NCBI RefSeq assembly: GCF_000504285.1
Contig: NZ_KI632511.1
Coordinates: 5,996,154 to 6,060,153, forward strand
Length of the DNA stretch: 64,000 bases
DNA from: Actinospica robiniae DSM 44927
Lineage (GTDB): Bacteria; Actinomycetota; Actinomycetes; Streptomycetales; Catenulisporaceae
Direction: 5' to 3'
Positions 37,733 through 45,754 of the stretch are shown piece after piece. The notes below the pieces were generated by a model. That model was given only the letters and a program-made list of their open reading frames with translations, ran no database searches and was not told the origin of the DNA. The translations under genes and the position numbers were made by a program. Numbering within the stretch: position 1 is the first letter of the stretch; each line of letters opens with the position of its first letter.

Positions 37733-38954
37733 GGATCACAGGATCGACATCGAAGCGACGTCTCCGACCCGGGCCGCCTCCGGCCCGGGTCGGATCCGCC
37801 TTCCGCACGGAGACCGGGCCAGGGCGGCCGTCGCGCTGGCGTCCCTGGCCATGGTCGCGTTCAGCTTCACCTCGGTCGAGACGCTGCCGGTCGGCGTGCT
37901 GCCGCTGCTCGAAAGCGGCCTGCGGATCTCCCCCGAGCGGGCCGGACTGCTGGTCACGGCGTACGGCACCACCGTCGTGCTGGCCACGCTGCCGCTGACC
38001 TTCATAGCCGCCCGCATCCCCCGGCGGCCGCTGATCCTCATCTTGCTCAGCATCCTGGTCGTCTCCACCCTCGCCTCGGCGCTGGCCCCCGGTTATGGCG
38101 CGCTGTTCGCCGCCCGCGTGGTCACGGCCCTGGCTCAGGCGATGTTCTGGCCGCTCGCCGCGCCGCTCGCAGCACTGCTCTTCCCGCTCGAACAACGTGG
38201 CCGGGCCACCTCCGTCGTCTTCACCGGCGGCTCGCTCGGCCCCATGCTCGGCGTGCCGCTCGGGACCTGGCTGGGCCAGCTCGACGGCTGGCGCCTCGCC
38301 TTCGGCACGATCGCAGGCCTCGAACTGCTCGCGCTGGTCGCCGCGCTCTTCGCGGTGCCCTCCTCGCCCGCGCACCGGGAAAAGACGCAGCGGGGTGACG
38401 AACCCAGCGTCGTGAAGTACGTCCAGGTTCTGTTGATCACGGCTCTGACGGTCGCGGGCCTCTACTCGTTCTTCACTTACACCGCCTCGTTCCTCACCGC
38501 CGTGACCGCGTTCCCGGCCGCCGCGATCGGACCGGTCCTGATCGTGCGCGGCATCGGCGACCTGGGCGGCACGGTGGTGGGCGGCTACCTCAGCGACCGC
38601 AACGAGCGGCTCGGGGTCATCGTGACCTCCGCGCTGTTCCCGACCAGCCTGCTCGGGCTCTACTTCTTCGGGCATCAGGGGGCGGCGACCGTCATCCTGC
38701 TCACCCTGACCGGCTTCACCATCGGCGCCGCCATACCCGTCCTGAGCAACCGGGTCATGCGTATCGCTCCCGGCAGCATCGAGCTCGGCGGCGCCGGGAA
38801 CGCCACCTCCTTCAACGTCGGCATCGGGCTCGGATCCGCCCTCGGCGCCGCCACCGTCGCCCACGCCGGCATCCAGGACACCGCGTTGACCGGAGCCGGC
38901 ATAGCCACGTTCGGCCTGCTCGTAGCACTGATCGCGGTAGCCCGAGCGGCCTAA
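37623..38954 (+). CDS. MFS transporter, AraJ/sugar-efflux type
   Basis: 12-segment major facilitator of the AraJ/SotB group: FSFTSVETLPVGVLPLLESG (segment 1), RAGLLVTAYGTTVVLATLPL (segment 2), motif-A-like ARIPRRPLIL, and GGSLGPMLGVPLGTWLG (segment 5). These proteins export sugars, drugs or nucleosides. The start is not settled: the only in-frame starts are ATG 37623, inside the xylanase gene with 110 bp overlap, and ATG 37851, which keeps only half of segment 1. No start codon exists between the xylanase stop and 37851 except two CTGs. I give the longer form. Location directly after the xylanase suggests, but does not prove, a role with xylose or oligosaccharides. Confidence 0.8.
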   Translation: MPASTTSTSTPSPPTPTSSGTCSSPHSARRAATAAAKDHRIDIEATSPTRAASGPGRIRLPHGDRARAAVALASLAMVAFSFTSVETLPVGVLPLLESGLRISPERAGLLVTAYGTTVVLATLPLTFIAARIPRRPLILILLSILVVSTLASALAPGYGALFAARVVTALAQAMFWPLAAPLAALLFPLEQRGRATSVVFTGGSLGPMLGVPLGTWLGQLDGWRLAFGTIAGLELLALVAALFAVPSSPAHREKTQRGDEPSVVKYVQVLLITALTVAGLYSFFTYTASFLTAVTAFPAAAIGPVLIVRGIGDLGGTVVGGYLSDRNERLGVIVTSALFPTSLLGLYFFGHQGAATVILLTLTGFTIGAAIPVLSNRVMRIAPGSIELGGAGNATSFNVGIGLGSALGAATVAHAGIQDTALTGAGIATFGLLVALIAVARAA

Positions 38955-39015
38955 GCCAGCTGTGTTGCCCGCGTGTCCGGAGGCGGCGCCGGGCGAGCGC
39001 CCTCATTCTGACAAC

Positions 39016-40638
39016 GTGGTCGCCGCGCACACCGCCTTCGACCCGGTCCCCTCCTGGACCCGGGAACCCACCGTCAACGTCCGGGCCTCCTCGCCCGATG
39101 CTTGGGAAGCCGTCGCAGAGGGCGAGCCCCTCGGCGTGCCCATCGCCTCGGACGGTCCCGTCCCCGGCGCACCCGGGCTAGGCCGCGACGTGCTCGCCGC
39201 AGCCGGACTGAGCGGCGCGATCGGCCAGACGTTGTCGGCCGCACTGCCCGGATCCGGCCTCGCGCGGGCGGTCTACGTCGGCGTCGGCGACGCGAAGAGC
39301 CCGCACGGCCTGCGCGACGCGGCCGCCGCCTTCGCGCTCGCCGTCAAGGACGACTCGGCCATCACCCTCGCCGTCCCGCGCTCCGAACTCGGCCTGGAGA
39401 CGGTCGCGCAGGCGCTCGTCGAAGGCGTGCTGCTGGCCCGTTACAGCTACGAGCCGCTCAAGACCGGCTCCAGCCACGTGCCGGTCGGATTCCTGACCCT
39501 GCTCGTCCACGACGGCGACGAAGCGGCCGCCGTGCGTGGCGCCGCCCGAGGTCTGCTGCTCGCCCGCTGCACCATGCTCGCCCGGGACCTGGCCAACTGC
39601 CCCGCCAACAGGCTGACCGCGTCGGCCATGGCGGCCTGCGCCACCCGGCTGGCCGCGAGCGCGGGACTCGAAGCAGAGGTCTTCGACCAGGACCAACTCA
39701 AGGAACTCGGCTGCGGCGGCCTGCTCGGCGTCAACGCGGGCAGCGCCGAACCGGCCCGGATGATCAGGCTCCGCTACCGCCCCGAGGACAACCCGGCGGC
39801 CCAAGCCCAGGCGCAGGCCGACGCCCAATCCGGGGCGCAGTCCGGCGTCGGCGGCCCGGGCGGACCCGGCGGTACCGGCCGACCCGCCGCGCCCTCGCGG
39901 CCGGGCAAGCTCGCGTTGGTCGGCAAGGGCGTCATGTACGACTCCGGCGGCATCAGCCTCAAGCCCAGCGACGCCGTCCACGCGACGATGAAGAACGACA
40001 TGTCCGGTGCGGCCGCGATCCTCGCCGCGATGGCCGTGCTGCGCGACCTCGGCTGCCCGAACGAGGTGACGGGCTATCTGATGTGCACGGACAACATGCC
40101 TTCCGGCACGGCGACGCGGCTCGGCGACGTGCTGACGATCTACGGCGGTGCGACGGTCGAAGTCCTCAACACCGACGCCGAAGGCCGGCTGGTCATGGCC
40201 GACGCACTGGTGCTGGCCAGAGACGAGCCCATCGACGCACTCGTCGACATCGCCACCCTCACCGGCGCCTGCCTGCGTGCCCTCGGCCCCCGCATCGCCG
40301 GTGTCTTCGGCGACGATCAGGGCCTGATCGACCAGATCAAGGGCGCCTCCGAGCATACCGACGAGCCGACCTGGCAGCTGCCCCTGGCCGAGATCTACCG
40401 GGACGAACTCGACTCAGACATCGCCGACATCAAGAACATCGGCGGTGTGAACGGTGCCGCGATCCACGCCGCACTGTTCCTACGCCACTTCACCGGCGAT
40501 GTCCCGTGGGCGCACGTCGACATCGCCGGCCCGGCCCAGAACGAGCGCGCCGCCGGCTGGCGCCCCCGCGGCTGCACCGGCTTCGGCGCACGGCTGCTCG
40601 CGCACTTCGCCGTGAGCTTCACGCCGCCGAAGAAGTAG
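39016..40638 (+). CDS. pepA: leucyl aminopeptidase (M17 family)
   Basis: About 540 residues from GTG 39016 (an open frame continues to TTG 38962). Dinuclear zinc/manganese exopeptidase with a macro-like N-terminal domain and a C-terminal catalytic domain. Active-site signature NTDAEGRLVMADAL and the lysine region GKGVMYDSGGISLKPS are intact; MKNDMSGAAAILAAM holds further metal ligands. Between the domains, about residues 258-298, an insertion rich in Ala, Gln, Gly and Pro (AQAQAQADAQSG, GGPGGPGGTGRP) is absent from typical homologues and looks like a flexible linker. Cytoplasmic hexamer expected; may also act in DNA recombination control in other bacteria. Confidence 0.92.
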   Translation: MVAAHTAFDPVPSWTREPTVNVRASSPDAWEAVAEGEPLGVPIASDGPVPGAPGLGRDVLAAAGLSGAIGQTLSAALPGSGLARAVYVGVGDAKSPHGLRDAAAAFALAVKDDSAITLAVPRSELGLETVAQALVEGVLLARYSYEPLKTGSSHVPVGFLTLLVHDGDEAAAVRGAARGLLLARCTMLARDLANCPANRLTASAMAACATRLAASAGLEAEVFDQDQLKELGCGGLLGVNAGSAEPARMIRLRYRPEDNPAAQAQAQADAQSGAQSGVGGPGGPGGTGRPAAPSRPGKLALVGKGVMYDSGGISLKPSDAVHATMKNDMSGAAAILAAMAVLRDLGCPNEVTGYLMCTDNMPSGTATRLGDVLTIYGGATVEVLNTDAEGRLVMADALVLARDEPIDALVDIATLTGACLRALGPRIAGVFGDDQGLIDQIKGASEHTDEPTWQLPLAEIYRDELDSDIADIKNIGGVNGAAIHAALFLRHFTGDVPWAHVDIAGPAQNERAAGWRPRGCTGFGARLLAHFAVSFTPPKK

Positions 40639-40645
40639 CGGCCGG

Positions 40646-40651
40646 TATCGT
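40646..40651 (+). promoter_or_regulatory. -10 box of the MDMPI-type gene
   Basis: TATCGT, then 6 nt, then ATG 40658; leaderless layout. Confidence 0.4.
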
Positions 40652-40657
40652 CCGAAC

Positions 40658-41359
40658 ATGCGCCGCGACCCGCTCGAAGTACTCATCGCCGAAGCCGAGC
40701 GGCTGTCGGCGAAACTGCGTGACCTCGACGAAGACGCGTGGTCGCTCCCGACGGCATGCGAGCCGTGGACGGTCAGGGAGCTGCTCGGCCATATCGCCGT
40801 CACCATCAGCTGGCTGCCCGGCATGCTGCACTCGCCCGCGCCCGTTCCGACGGACCCAGCAGACCCGCTGGTGAGCGCGCGCGACTACTACCGCCCCGAC
40901 CCCCGCTTCTCGCTGGAGACGAACAGCCGACGGATCGAGCTGGGCCGAGAATACGCGGCGCGCTCAGGCGGAAACGGAGCAACGGCGCTGGCCATGTTCG
41001 AGCACGAATGGCGCCGAGCCGCAGCGATGTGCGCGGCCGAGCCGGAAGGCCGCGTCGTGCGTACCCGCCATGGCGACGCAATGCTGCTCAACGACTTCCT
41101 CGTCACACGCGTCGTGGAAGTGGCCGTGCACGGTATGGACCTCGCCGCCGCCGTCCACAGCGAACCGTGGCTGACCGCGTCTGCCGCGGACCTGCTCATG
41201 GTGCTCCTCGCCGGAGACGAGGGCGCCGAACAGGTGCGTCAACAGCTCGGATGGGAGCCGGCCGCGTTCGTCGCCAAGGCCACCGGCCGCGCACCCGTCA
41301 GCGACGCGGAGCGGGCCGAACTCGACCGACTCGGCATCCACTGGCTCACGCTGGGGTGA
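40658..41359 (+). CDS. mycothiol-dependent maleylpyruvate isomerase/DinB-type protein
   Basis: 233 residues of the TIGR03083/MDMPI N-terminal type four-helix bundle. Metal ligands fit the family: His in RELLGHIAVT (near residue 45), the Glu region near residue 113 (FEHEWRRA) and His in VAVHGMDLAAAV (near residue 161). Members are mycothiol-dependent isomerases or thiol transferases in actinobacteria. It starts at ATG 40658 after pepA by 19 bp with its own -10 box. The C-terminal domain is the short type that caps the pocket. Substrate unknown. Confidence 0.85.
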   Translation: MRRDPLEVLIAEAERLSAKLRDLDEDAWSLPTACEPWTVRELLGHIAVTISWLPGMLHSPAPVPTDPADPLVSARDYYRPDPRFSLETNSRRIELGREYAARSGGNGATALAMFEHEWRRAAAMCAAEPEGRVVRTRHGDAMLLNDFLVTRVVEVAVHGMDLAAAVHSEPWLTASAADLLMVLLAGDEGAEQVRQQLGWEPAAFVAKATGRAPVSDAERAELDRLGIHWLTLG

Positions 41360-41396
41360 GGCGAGCTGCGGGCGTTGCGCCATGTGGGTTACGCAG

Positions 41397-41708
41397 CTAC
41401 GCGTACTCGATGATCTTCACGCGCTCCCCGCGCGCGAGCCGTTCCACCACGGTCCCCGACCCGGTGTCCATCGGCACAGCAGACAGGCCGTGCTCCTCGA
41501 GCGCGCTCATGACCACGTCGGCGAACCCCGGCTTCGGCGCCGGAATGGCCAGTTTCACCCACCAGTGGTCGGTCTGCGTCACGTCCGTGTCGAGATCGAG
41601 GGCGGAGACCCCCTGGGTCGAATGCAACGCCTCCCGGACCTCGTCGAGGAACTCCTCAGCCGCCGCGCGACCCGGGTCCTGTCCATCCAGCGGTCTGGTC
41701 TCGTCCAT
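41397..41708 (-). CDS. hypothetical protein, 103 aa
   Basis: ATG 41708 with the -10 box TACGGT 6 nt upstream (41715-41720). The product is acidic and predicted alpha/beta: DGQDPGRAAAEEFLDEVREAL, then the strand VTQTDHWWVKLAIPAPKPGF and VVMSALEEHGLSAVPMDTGS. No signal peptide or membrane segment. It resembles small actinobacterial hypothetical proteins; I cannot assign a family. Convergent with the MDMPI-like gene and divergent from the cassette starting at 41822. Confidence 0.6.
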   Translation of the reverse strand: MDETRPLDGQDPGRAAAEEFLDEVREALHSTQGVSALDLDTDVTQTDHWWVKLAIPAPKPGFADVVMSALEEHGLSAVPMDTGSGTVVERLARGERVKIIEYA

Positions 41709-41821
41709 ACCCCGACCGTAACCCCGTCGCCTCGCCGCCGCCCGTCCACGCTCGGGCGCCACGCTCTACGGTAGGTCTACGTGCCGGAAGCGAGGTTCTG
41801 GTCACGAGAAGAGGGGGCAAG

Positions 41822-42308
41822 ATGGCACGACAGATCATCGAGCTCGATGTGCGCGCAGACAGCACGCAGAAGCTAGAGCACGTCGCCGCACTCGTCGGGC
41901 AGGCACTGAACTGCACCTTCGCCGAGGGCGAGCACCAGCGCTGGTACGCGCAGGTCGCATTCGTGTTCGGTCTCAAGCTGTCGCTGGTGGGCAGGTCCGG
42001 CATCGGCGGCAAGCAAGTCGCGAAGCTGATGTCGAACATCGGCGAACCCAGACTCATCCATGCGCCCGACGGCAGCCGGATTGAGCTTGATGAGGTGGAC
42101 ATCAGCGCCTACATCGCCGATCTACTCACCGTGCGTACCGGGCTCCAGTGGTACCTCCCCACTGCCGAGGATCGACTGGAACGTCCTGCAGGACTATCCG
42201 GCCGCGCAGCAAAGGGCCCTGGACCTGCAACAGGCGTTCAAGGATCAACCGGCGACCTGGGCCCCAGCCGTAAAATCCTTCGACGAAGCTCTGAGAAGGC
42301 TGCAATGA
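41822..42308 (+). pseudogene. cassette gene 1: unknown protein, frameshifted
   Basis: GAGGGGGC lies just before ATG 41822. The first frame gives MARQIIELDVRADSTQKLEH, VAALVGQALNCTFAEGEHQR and FVFGLKLSLVGRSGIGGKQV, a compact alpha/beta protein. After about codon 115 (near 42160) the sensible continuation shifts to the +1 frame: PRIDWNVLQDYPAAQQRALD then FKDQPATWAPAVKSFDEAL. That frame ends at TGA 42306-42308, exactly overlapping the ATG of the next gene (ATGA). So the intact gene would be about 160 codons. Either one base has been gained or the assembly has an error here. No family recognised. Confidence 0.6.
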
Positions 42309-42819
42309 CCGACGAGGACCTGGCGCTGCGCTATGAAGCCCTCCGGCAGGCCGCGGCGGCCGTGCTCGAAGCGGCCGCGGCAGACCCGACTCCCGCCTAC
42401 GTCGCCCATCAGCGGAACTGGACGCGCTGGCATCGGTGCTGGACGGCGGCGGTCCTCAGAGCACGGTGATCCGTGAGCTCCAGGACCAGGATGTGCATAT
42501 GCTGAGCACGCGGGACTACGACCAGGGCTTGCGCGACGGCGCTCCGTCGTCCTTCGCCGTCGAGGCGCGGGAACTGCGCGAGAGCATGGCTCTCGACGAC
42601 GTGGCCGAGCACCCGGAGCGGGACTGGCCGGAGGAGTATCCGACGCTGACGGAGCTGAAGGCGATGACCATCGGGACATTGCTCCAGGAGTTGGCGGCCC
42701 GGCTTGAGGTCACCGGTGACATGGGCGCGATGGAGTTGGCCGAGATCGCACTCGCTCTCGCCGAGGAGATCATTGCCCCGACGTTCGCCGGTGCGCAGCG
42801 ACCGGGGGTGGCGCGGTGA
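42305..42819 (+). pseudogene. cassette gene 2: paralogue of gene 4, frameshifted
   Basis: Starts ATG 42305 as MTDEDLALRYEALRQAAAAV, nearly the same as the start of the gene at 43438. After roughly codon 35 (42390-42430) the paralogous sequence continues one frame back: ELDALASVLDGGGPQSTVIR, then LRDGAPSSFAVEARELRESM and GTLLQELAARLEVTGDMGAM, which matches SLLKELTKRLNPGPAMGTAE of gene 4. It ends at TGA 42817-42819, overlapping the GTG of gene 3. Without the shift it would encode about 171 residues. The downstream piece could be made alone from GTG 42436. Confidence 0.65.
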
Positions 42820-43445
42820 CCGGGGAGCCACGGCCGACGGTCGTGTATTCAGGGCGCTGCGATGAGATGCAGCACGGGGCACTTGAGGCCGCGCTCATGG
42901 TGCGCGCGGCCGCCGGCGACCGGCCGGTACGTCTGATCGTGAACGGCGCGCCCGCCGAGACCGTGGGAGCCGCGCGACGTCTGCTGTCGAACGCGGCGGG
43001 GCGATATGTCGAGGTGCGCGCGCTGACGGGGGAAAAGCAGGCACAGCGGCAGGCGATCAGTACGGCGGACGTGGTGATCGTGCCCTCCGGGGACGAGCAT
43101 GTCGGGTTGACCGCGTTGGACGCGATCGCCGCCGGAGTGCTGATCCTGGTAGCCGACACCAGTGGCCTGGGCGCTTTTCTGCTCAGGAGCGGTCGGGTCG
43201 ATCCACGGGTGGCGGAGCACGCGGTGATCGGGCGGGAGCCCGGTGAGCGGTATGCGCCGCTCGAGCGGTGGACAGCCAGGCTCGCGGATGTTCTGGCGGA
43301 CCCGGAGACCGCCAAGGTGCGCGCCGCACGGTTGCGTGAAGGCCTGAGGCAGGCCCTTGTGACGTTGCAGAGCGCCGGGGCTTCGGCCGCAGACCTGGTG
43401 AAGGCGATCGTGGCAGCACGTGGGGAGGGGAACGGCGATGACTGA
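42816..43445 (+). CDS. cassette gene 3: half-size glycosyltransferase-like protein
   Basis: 209 residues from GTG 42816, coupled to gene 2 by GTGA. The middle matches the C-terminal Rossmann half of GT-B family 4/1 glycosyltransferases: ISTADVVIVPSGDEHVGLTA, then LDAIAAGVLILVADTSGLGA, the donor-binding E(x)nGLxxLDAxAxG pattern. An acceptor-binding N-terminal half is missing; instead there is one short alpha/beta stretch (TVVYSGRCDEMQHGALEAAL). The tail is helical (VTLQSAGASAADLVKAIV). It may be a nucleotide- or sugar-nucleotide-binding partner rather than a full transferase. Stop overlaps gene 4. Confidence 0.7.
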   Translation: MTGEPRPTVVYSGRCDEMQHGALEAALMVRAAAGDRPVRLIVNGAPAETVGAARRLLSNAAGRYVEVRALTGEKQAQRQAISTADVVIVPSGDEHVGLTALDAIAAGVLILVADTSGLGAFLLRSGRVDPRVAEHAVIGREPGERYAPLERWTARLADVLADPETAKVRAARLREGLRQALVTLQSAGASAADLVKAIVAARGEGNGDD

Positions 43446-43917
43446 CGAGGATCTCGCTACGCGGTACGCGGTCCTAAGAGCGGCGGCGGCCGAGGTGGTG
43501 CACTCCGCGCTCCTGAGCGAGTACCCCGCGCCCTACACGCCCGAGCGACCCACCTCGACGGAGCACGGATCCATGCACGTGCCCGGCGCAGTGGATCCGA
43601 GGCGGCATAGCCTCGCCTTCACGCACTACCGAGAAGACGGCACGTCCGAACCATACGACCTGGAACGACTCGGGGCGGAGATCCGCGCGGAACTCGACGC
43701 TGACCGCATCCGAGGCGAGCACGTGCCAGACCACCCGGTACGCGATGTCCAGCTGACCGACGCGCGGGCGATGTGTATGGCCTCGCTACTCAAAGAACTG
43801 ACGAAACGGCTCAACCCGGGACCCGCCATGGGCACGGCTGAATCGGGACGCGCGCTCGCCGCGGTCGCCGAGGAGTGCAGCAAGCGGCTGGAGAATCTGG
43901 CTGGTCTGGGCGACTGA
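43438..43917 (+). CDS. cassette gene 4: unknown protein, paralogue of gene 2
   Basis: 159 residues from ATG 43438, which overlaps the end of gene 3 by 8 bp. Starts MTDEDLATRYAVLRAAAAEV, then a Pro/His-rich middle (YPAPYTPERPTSTEHG) and a helical C-terminus (DARAMCMASLLKELTKRLNP, SGRALAAVAEECSKRLENL). No signal or membrane segment. The helical ends are shared with gene 2. Family unknown; its frame is intact, unlike gene 2. Confidence 0.7.
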   Translation: MTDEDLATRYAVLRAAAAEVVHSALLSEYPAPYTPERPTSTEHGSMHVPGAVDPRRHSLAFTHYREDGTSEPYDLERLGAEIRAELDADRIRGEHVPDHPVRDVQLTDARAMCMASLLKELTKRLNPGPAMGTAESGRALAAVAEECSKRLENLAGLGD

Positions 43918-43936
43918 CCGCCCGTCAGACGCGATC

Positions 43937-44214
43937 ATGCGCATCGTCGGCTACCTCAAGGCCGCGCCGACCGCCCTGTTCGGCCGCGGCCTCGACCCCA
44001 CGCGCGGGCACTCGCGGACGCACCGGCCGTTCCACGGACCTTCTCGACCGACGGCACGTGGATCTGGTCCGGAGCGCTGACCTACTACGTTCAGAAGTAC
44101 GGCATGCCTCCCGAGCCCGACCTGCTCAACCACATCCGCGCCCGGAACTACGCGGCGCCAGAGGTTCCCGCGGAGATCCGAGCGGCCGCGACCTCGCAAC
44201 TACTGAATCGGTGA
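43937..44214 (+). pseudogene. cassette gene 5: small protein relic, frameshifted
   Basis: ATG 43937 opens MRIVGYLKAAPTALFGRGLD; the continuation sits one frame back after the CCCC run near 43996: ARALADAPAVPRTFSTDGTW, IWSGALTYYVQKYGMPPEPD, LLNHIRARNYAAPEVPAEIR, ending TGA 44212-44214. The DGTWIWSGALTYYVQKYG stretch resembles a motif I recall from actinobacterial proteins near secreted-toxin genes, but I cannot verify it. About 92 residues if the frame were intact. Third damaged frame within 2.4 kb. Confidence 0.5.
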
Positions 44215-44254
44215 CGGCGGCGCCAGCCGTCGCCGGTAGGTGCAGGGCGGGCGT

Positions 44255-45754
44255 TCAGCGGTAGCCGTAGGGGTTCTGCTGCTGCTCCGGGGGCTGCTGT
44301 TGTTGTGGCGGGGGTTGGACCGGGTACTGGGCAGGGGCGGGGGCAGGCGGGGTCGGGTACTGCTGCGGCGCGGGATATTGCGCTGGCGGCTGCGGGTAGG
44401 GCGGCTGGATGGATGGAGGCTGCGAATAGGGCGGCTGAGCGTACTGCGGCGGTTGGTAGGAACCCTGCTGCTGCTGGGGCGGAACGCCATAGCCGTAGCC
44501 GGGCCCGCCTGGGCCGCCGCCTTGGTACGGCGGCTGACCGCCAGGAGCACCAGGACCCCGGCGGTTCCGATTGCGGCGTACCAGCCACACGATAAGCAGC
44601 ACGGCGCCGGCCAGCACGACGAGGACGATGATCCCGCCCACCAGCGCGTTGCCGGAGGACTTCGGTGTCGAATTCCCCCCGGGTGTGGAGGCCGCGGTGT
44701 CAGTCGGGCTGACGCCGGAGTTCGCACCGCCGGTCGGCGCGGCCGACGCCGATCCGAGCAGGGGATTGGACGTGTCGGTCGGCGCGCTTGCCTGCAGTGC
44801 CTTGAGCGGGTCGACGATGCCGTAGCCATACTGGTCGCTGTGCGCGCCGGCGCTCTGGCCCGGTCCCGGATCGGCGGTGGCGATCAGGTCCCGGATGACC
44901 TGTCCCGCAGTCCAAGAGGGGTGGGCGGAACGGATGAGGGCGACGGTCGCGGAGACGTAGGCAGTGGCGTCAGAGGTGCCGTCGCTTACGGATACACCGC
45001 CGGAGTTGTCGTCAGACTGCACGTTTACGCCAGGCGCGGACAGCGTGACCCGCGAGCCGGTGTTGGACTGTGGCCAGATCGTGCCGTTGTGGTCGGTCGC
45101 CCCGATCGCAACCACCCCGGGGATTGAGGCTGGGATGTCGACGATGGACTGGGACTCGTTGCCAGACGAAGCAACGATGACGGCGCCGGCAGCGTCGGCA
45201 TCTCGAACTGCCTTAATCAGGGTGTCATCAGTGGAGGTGAGACGCTGCGAGATGTTGATCACCGAAGCGTGGTGGCTGATGGCGAACTCGATGCCGGCTG
45301 CCATCTCGTCTACTTGGCCGTCCGTCTCCCCTGACGTGATCCGGACGGGGAGGATCTTGGATCCCGGCGCGAGGCCGTGAGACGGGCTACCGGCCCCGGC
45401 GATCATGACCGCCATCTCAGTGCCGTGCCCGTGTAGGTCCTCTTGCCCGTTGCCGGAACTCGTTGTGCCGCCGGAGAAATCAGCGCCGGAGAGCAGACTG
45501 CCTTGTGTATCGGGGATCTGAGCGACGCCGCTGTCCAGAACTGCGACCGTCACGCCCGCGCCCTTGCTGATCGCCCAATCCTGATTGGCTTTCAAGTACT
45601 GCAGCGGCCACTGACTCGACGAGTCCGCGGATGCAGGAGCAGCAACGCCTAGTGGCATGACGAGTAGCGCGGCCGCGACGATCGCGCTGCCCACCAGCCT
45701 GACGTGCCCGCCTACTCGATGACCGGGGGCACGATGCGTTGCGCGCTGTCCCAA
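44255..45754 (-). CDS. mycP: mycosin-type subtilisin protease (MycP)
   Basis: 499 residues; TTG 45754 has AAGGAAG 7 nt upstream. Signal peptide near residues 20-43, then an S8 protease with catalytic Asp74 (AVLDSGV), His110 (HGHGTEMA), Asn199 region (SSGNES) and Ser261 (DGTSDATAYVSA). After the domain come a Thr/Ser/Gly linker, one membrane segment near residues 373-395 (ALVGGIIVLVVLAGAVLLIVW) and a Pro/Gln/Tyr-rich cytoplasmic tail. This layout is that of mycosins, which stabilise and act in type VII secretion systems. It overlaps the upstream WXG100-domain gene by 43 bp. No EccB/C/D/E genes are in the window. Confidence 0.92.
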   Translation of the reverse strand: MGQRATHRAPGHRVGGHVRLVGSAIVAAALLVMPLGVAAPASADSSSQWPLQYLKANQDWAISKGAGVTVAVLDSGVAQIPDTQGSLLSGADFSGGTTSSGNGQEDLHGHGTEMAVMIAGAGSPSHGLAPGSKILPVRITSGETDGQVDEMAAGIEFAISHHASVINISQRLTSTDDTLIKAVRDADAAGAVIVASSGNESQSIVDIPASIPGVVAIGATDHNGTIWPQSNTGSRVTLSAPGVNVQSDDNSGGVSVSDGTSDATAYVSATVALIRSAHPSWTAGQVIRDLIATADPGPGQSAGAHSDQYGYGIVDPLKALQASAPTDTSNPLLGSASAAPTGGANSGVSPTDTAASTPGGNSTPKSSGNALVGGIIVLVVLAGAVLLIVWLVRRNRNRRGPGAPGGQPPYQGGGPGGPGYGYGVPPQQQQGSYQPPQYAQPPYSQPPSIQPPYPQPPAQYPAPQQYPTPPAPAPAQYPVQPPPQQQQPPEQQQNPYGYR

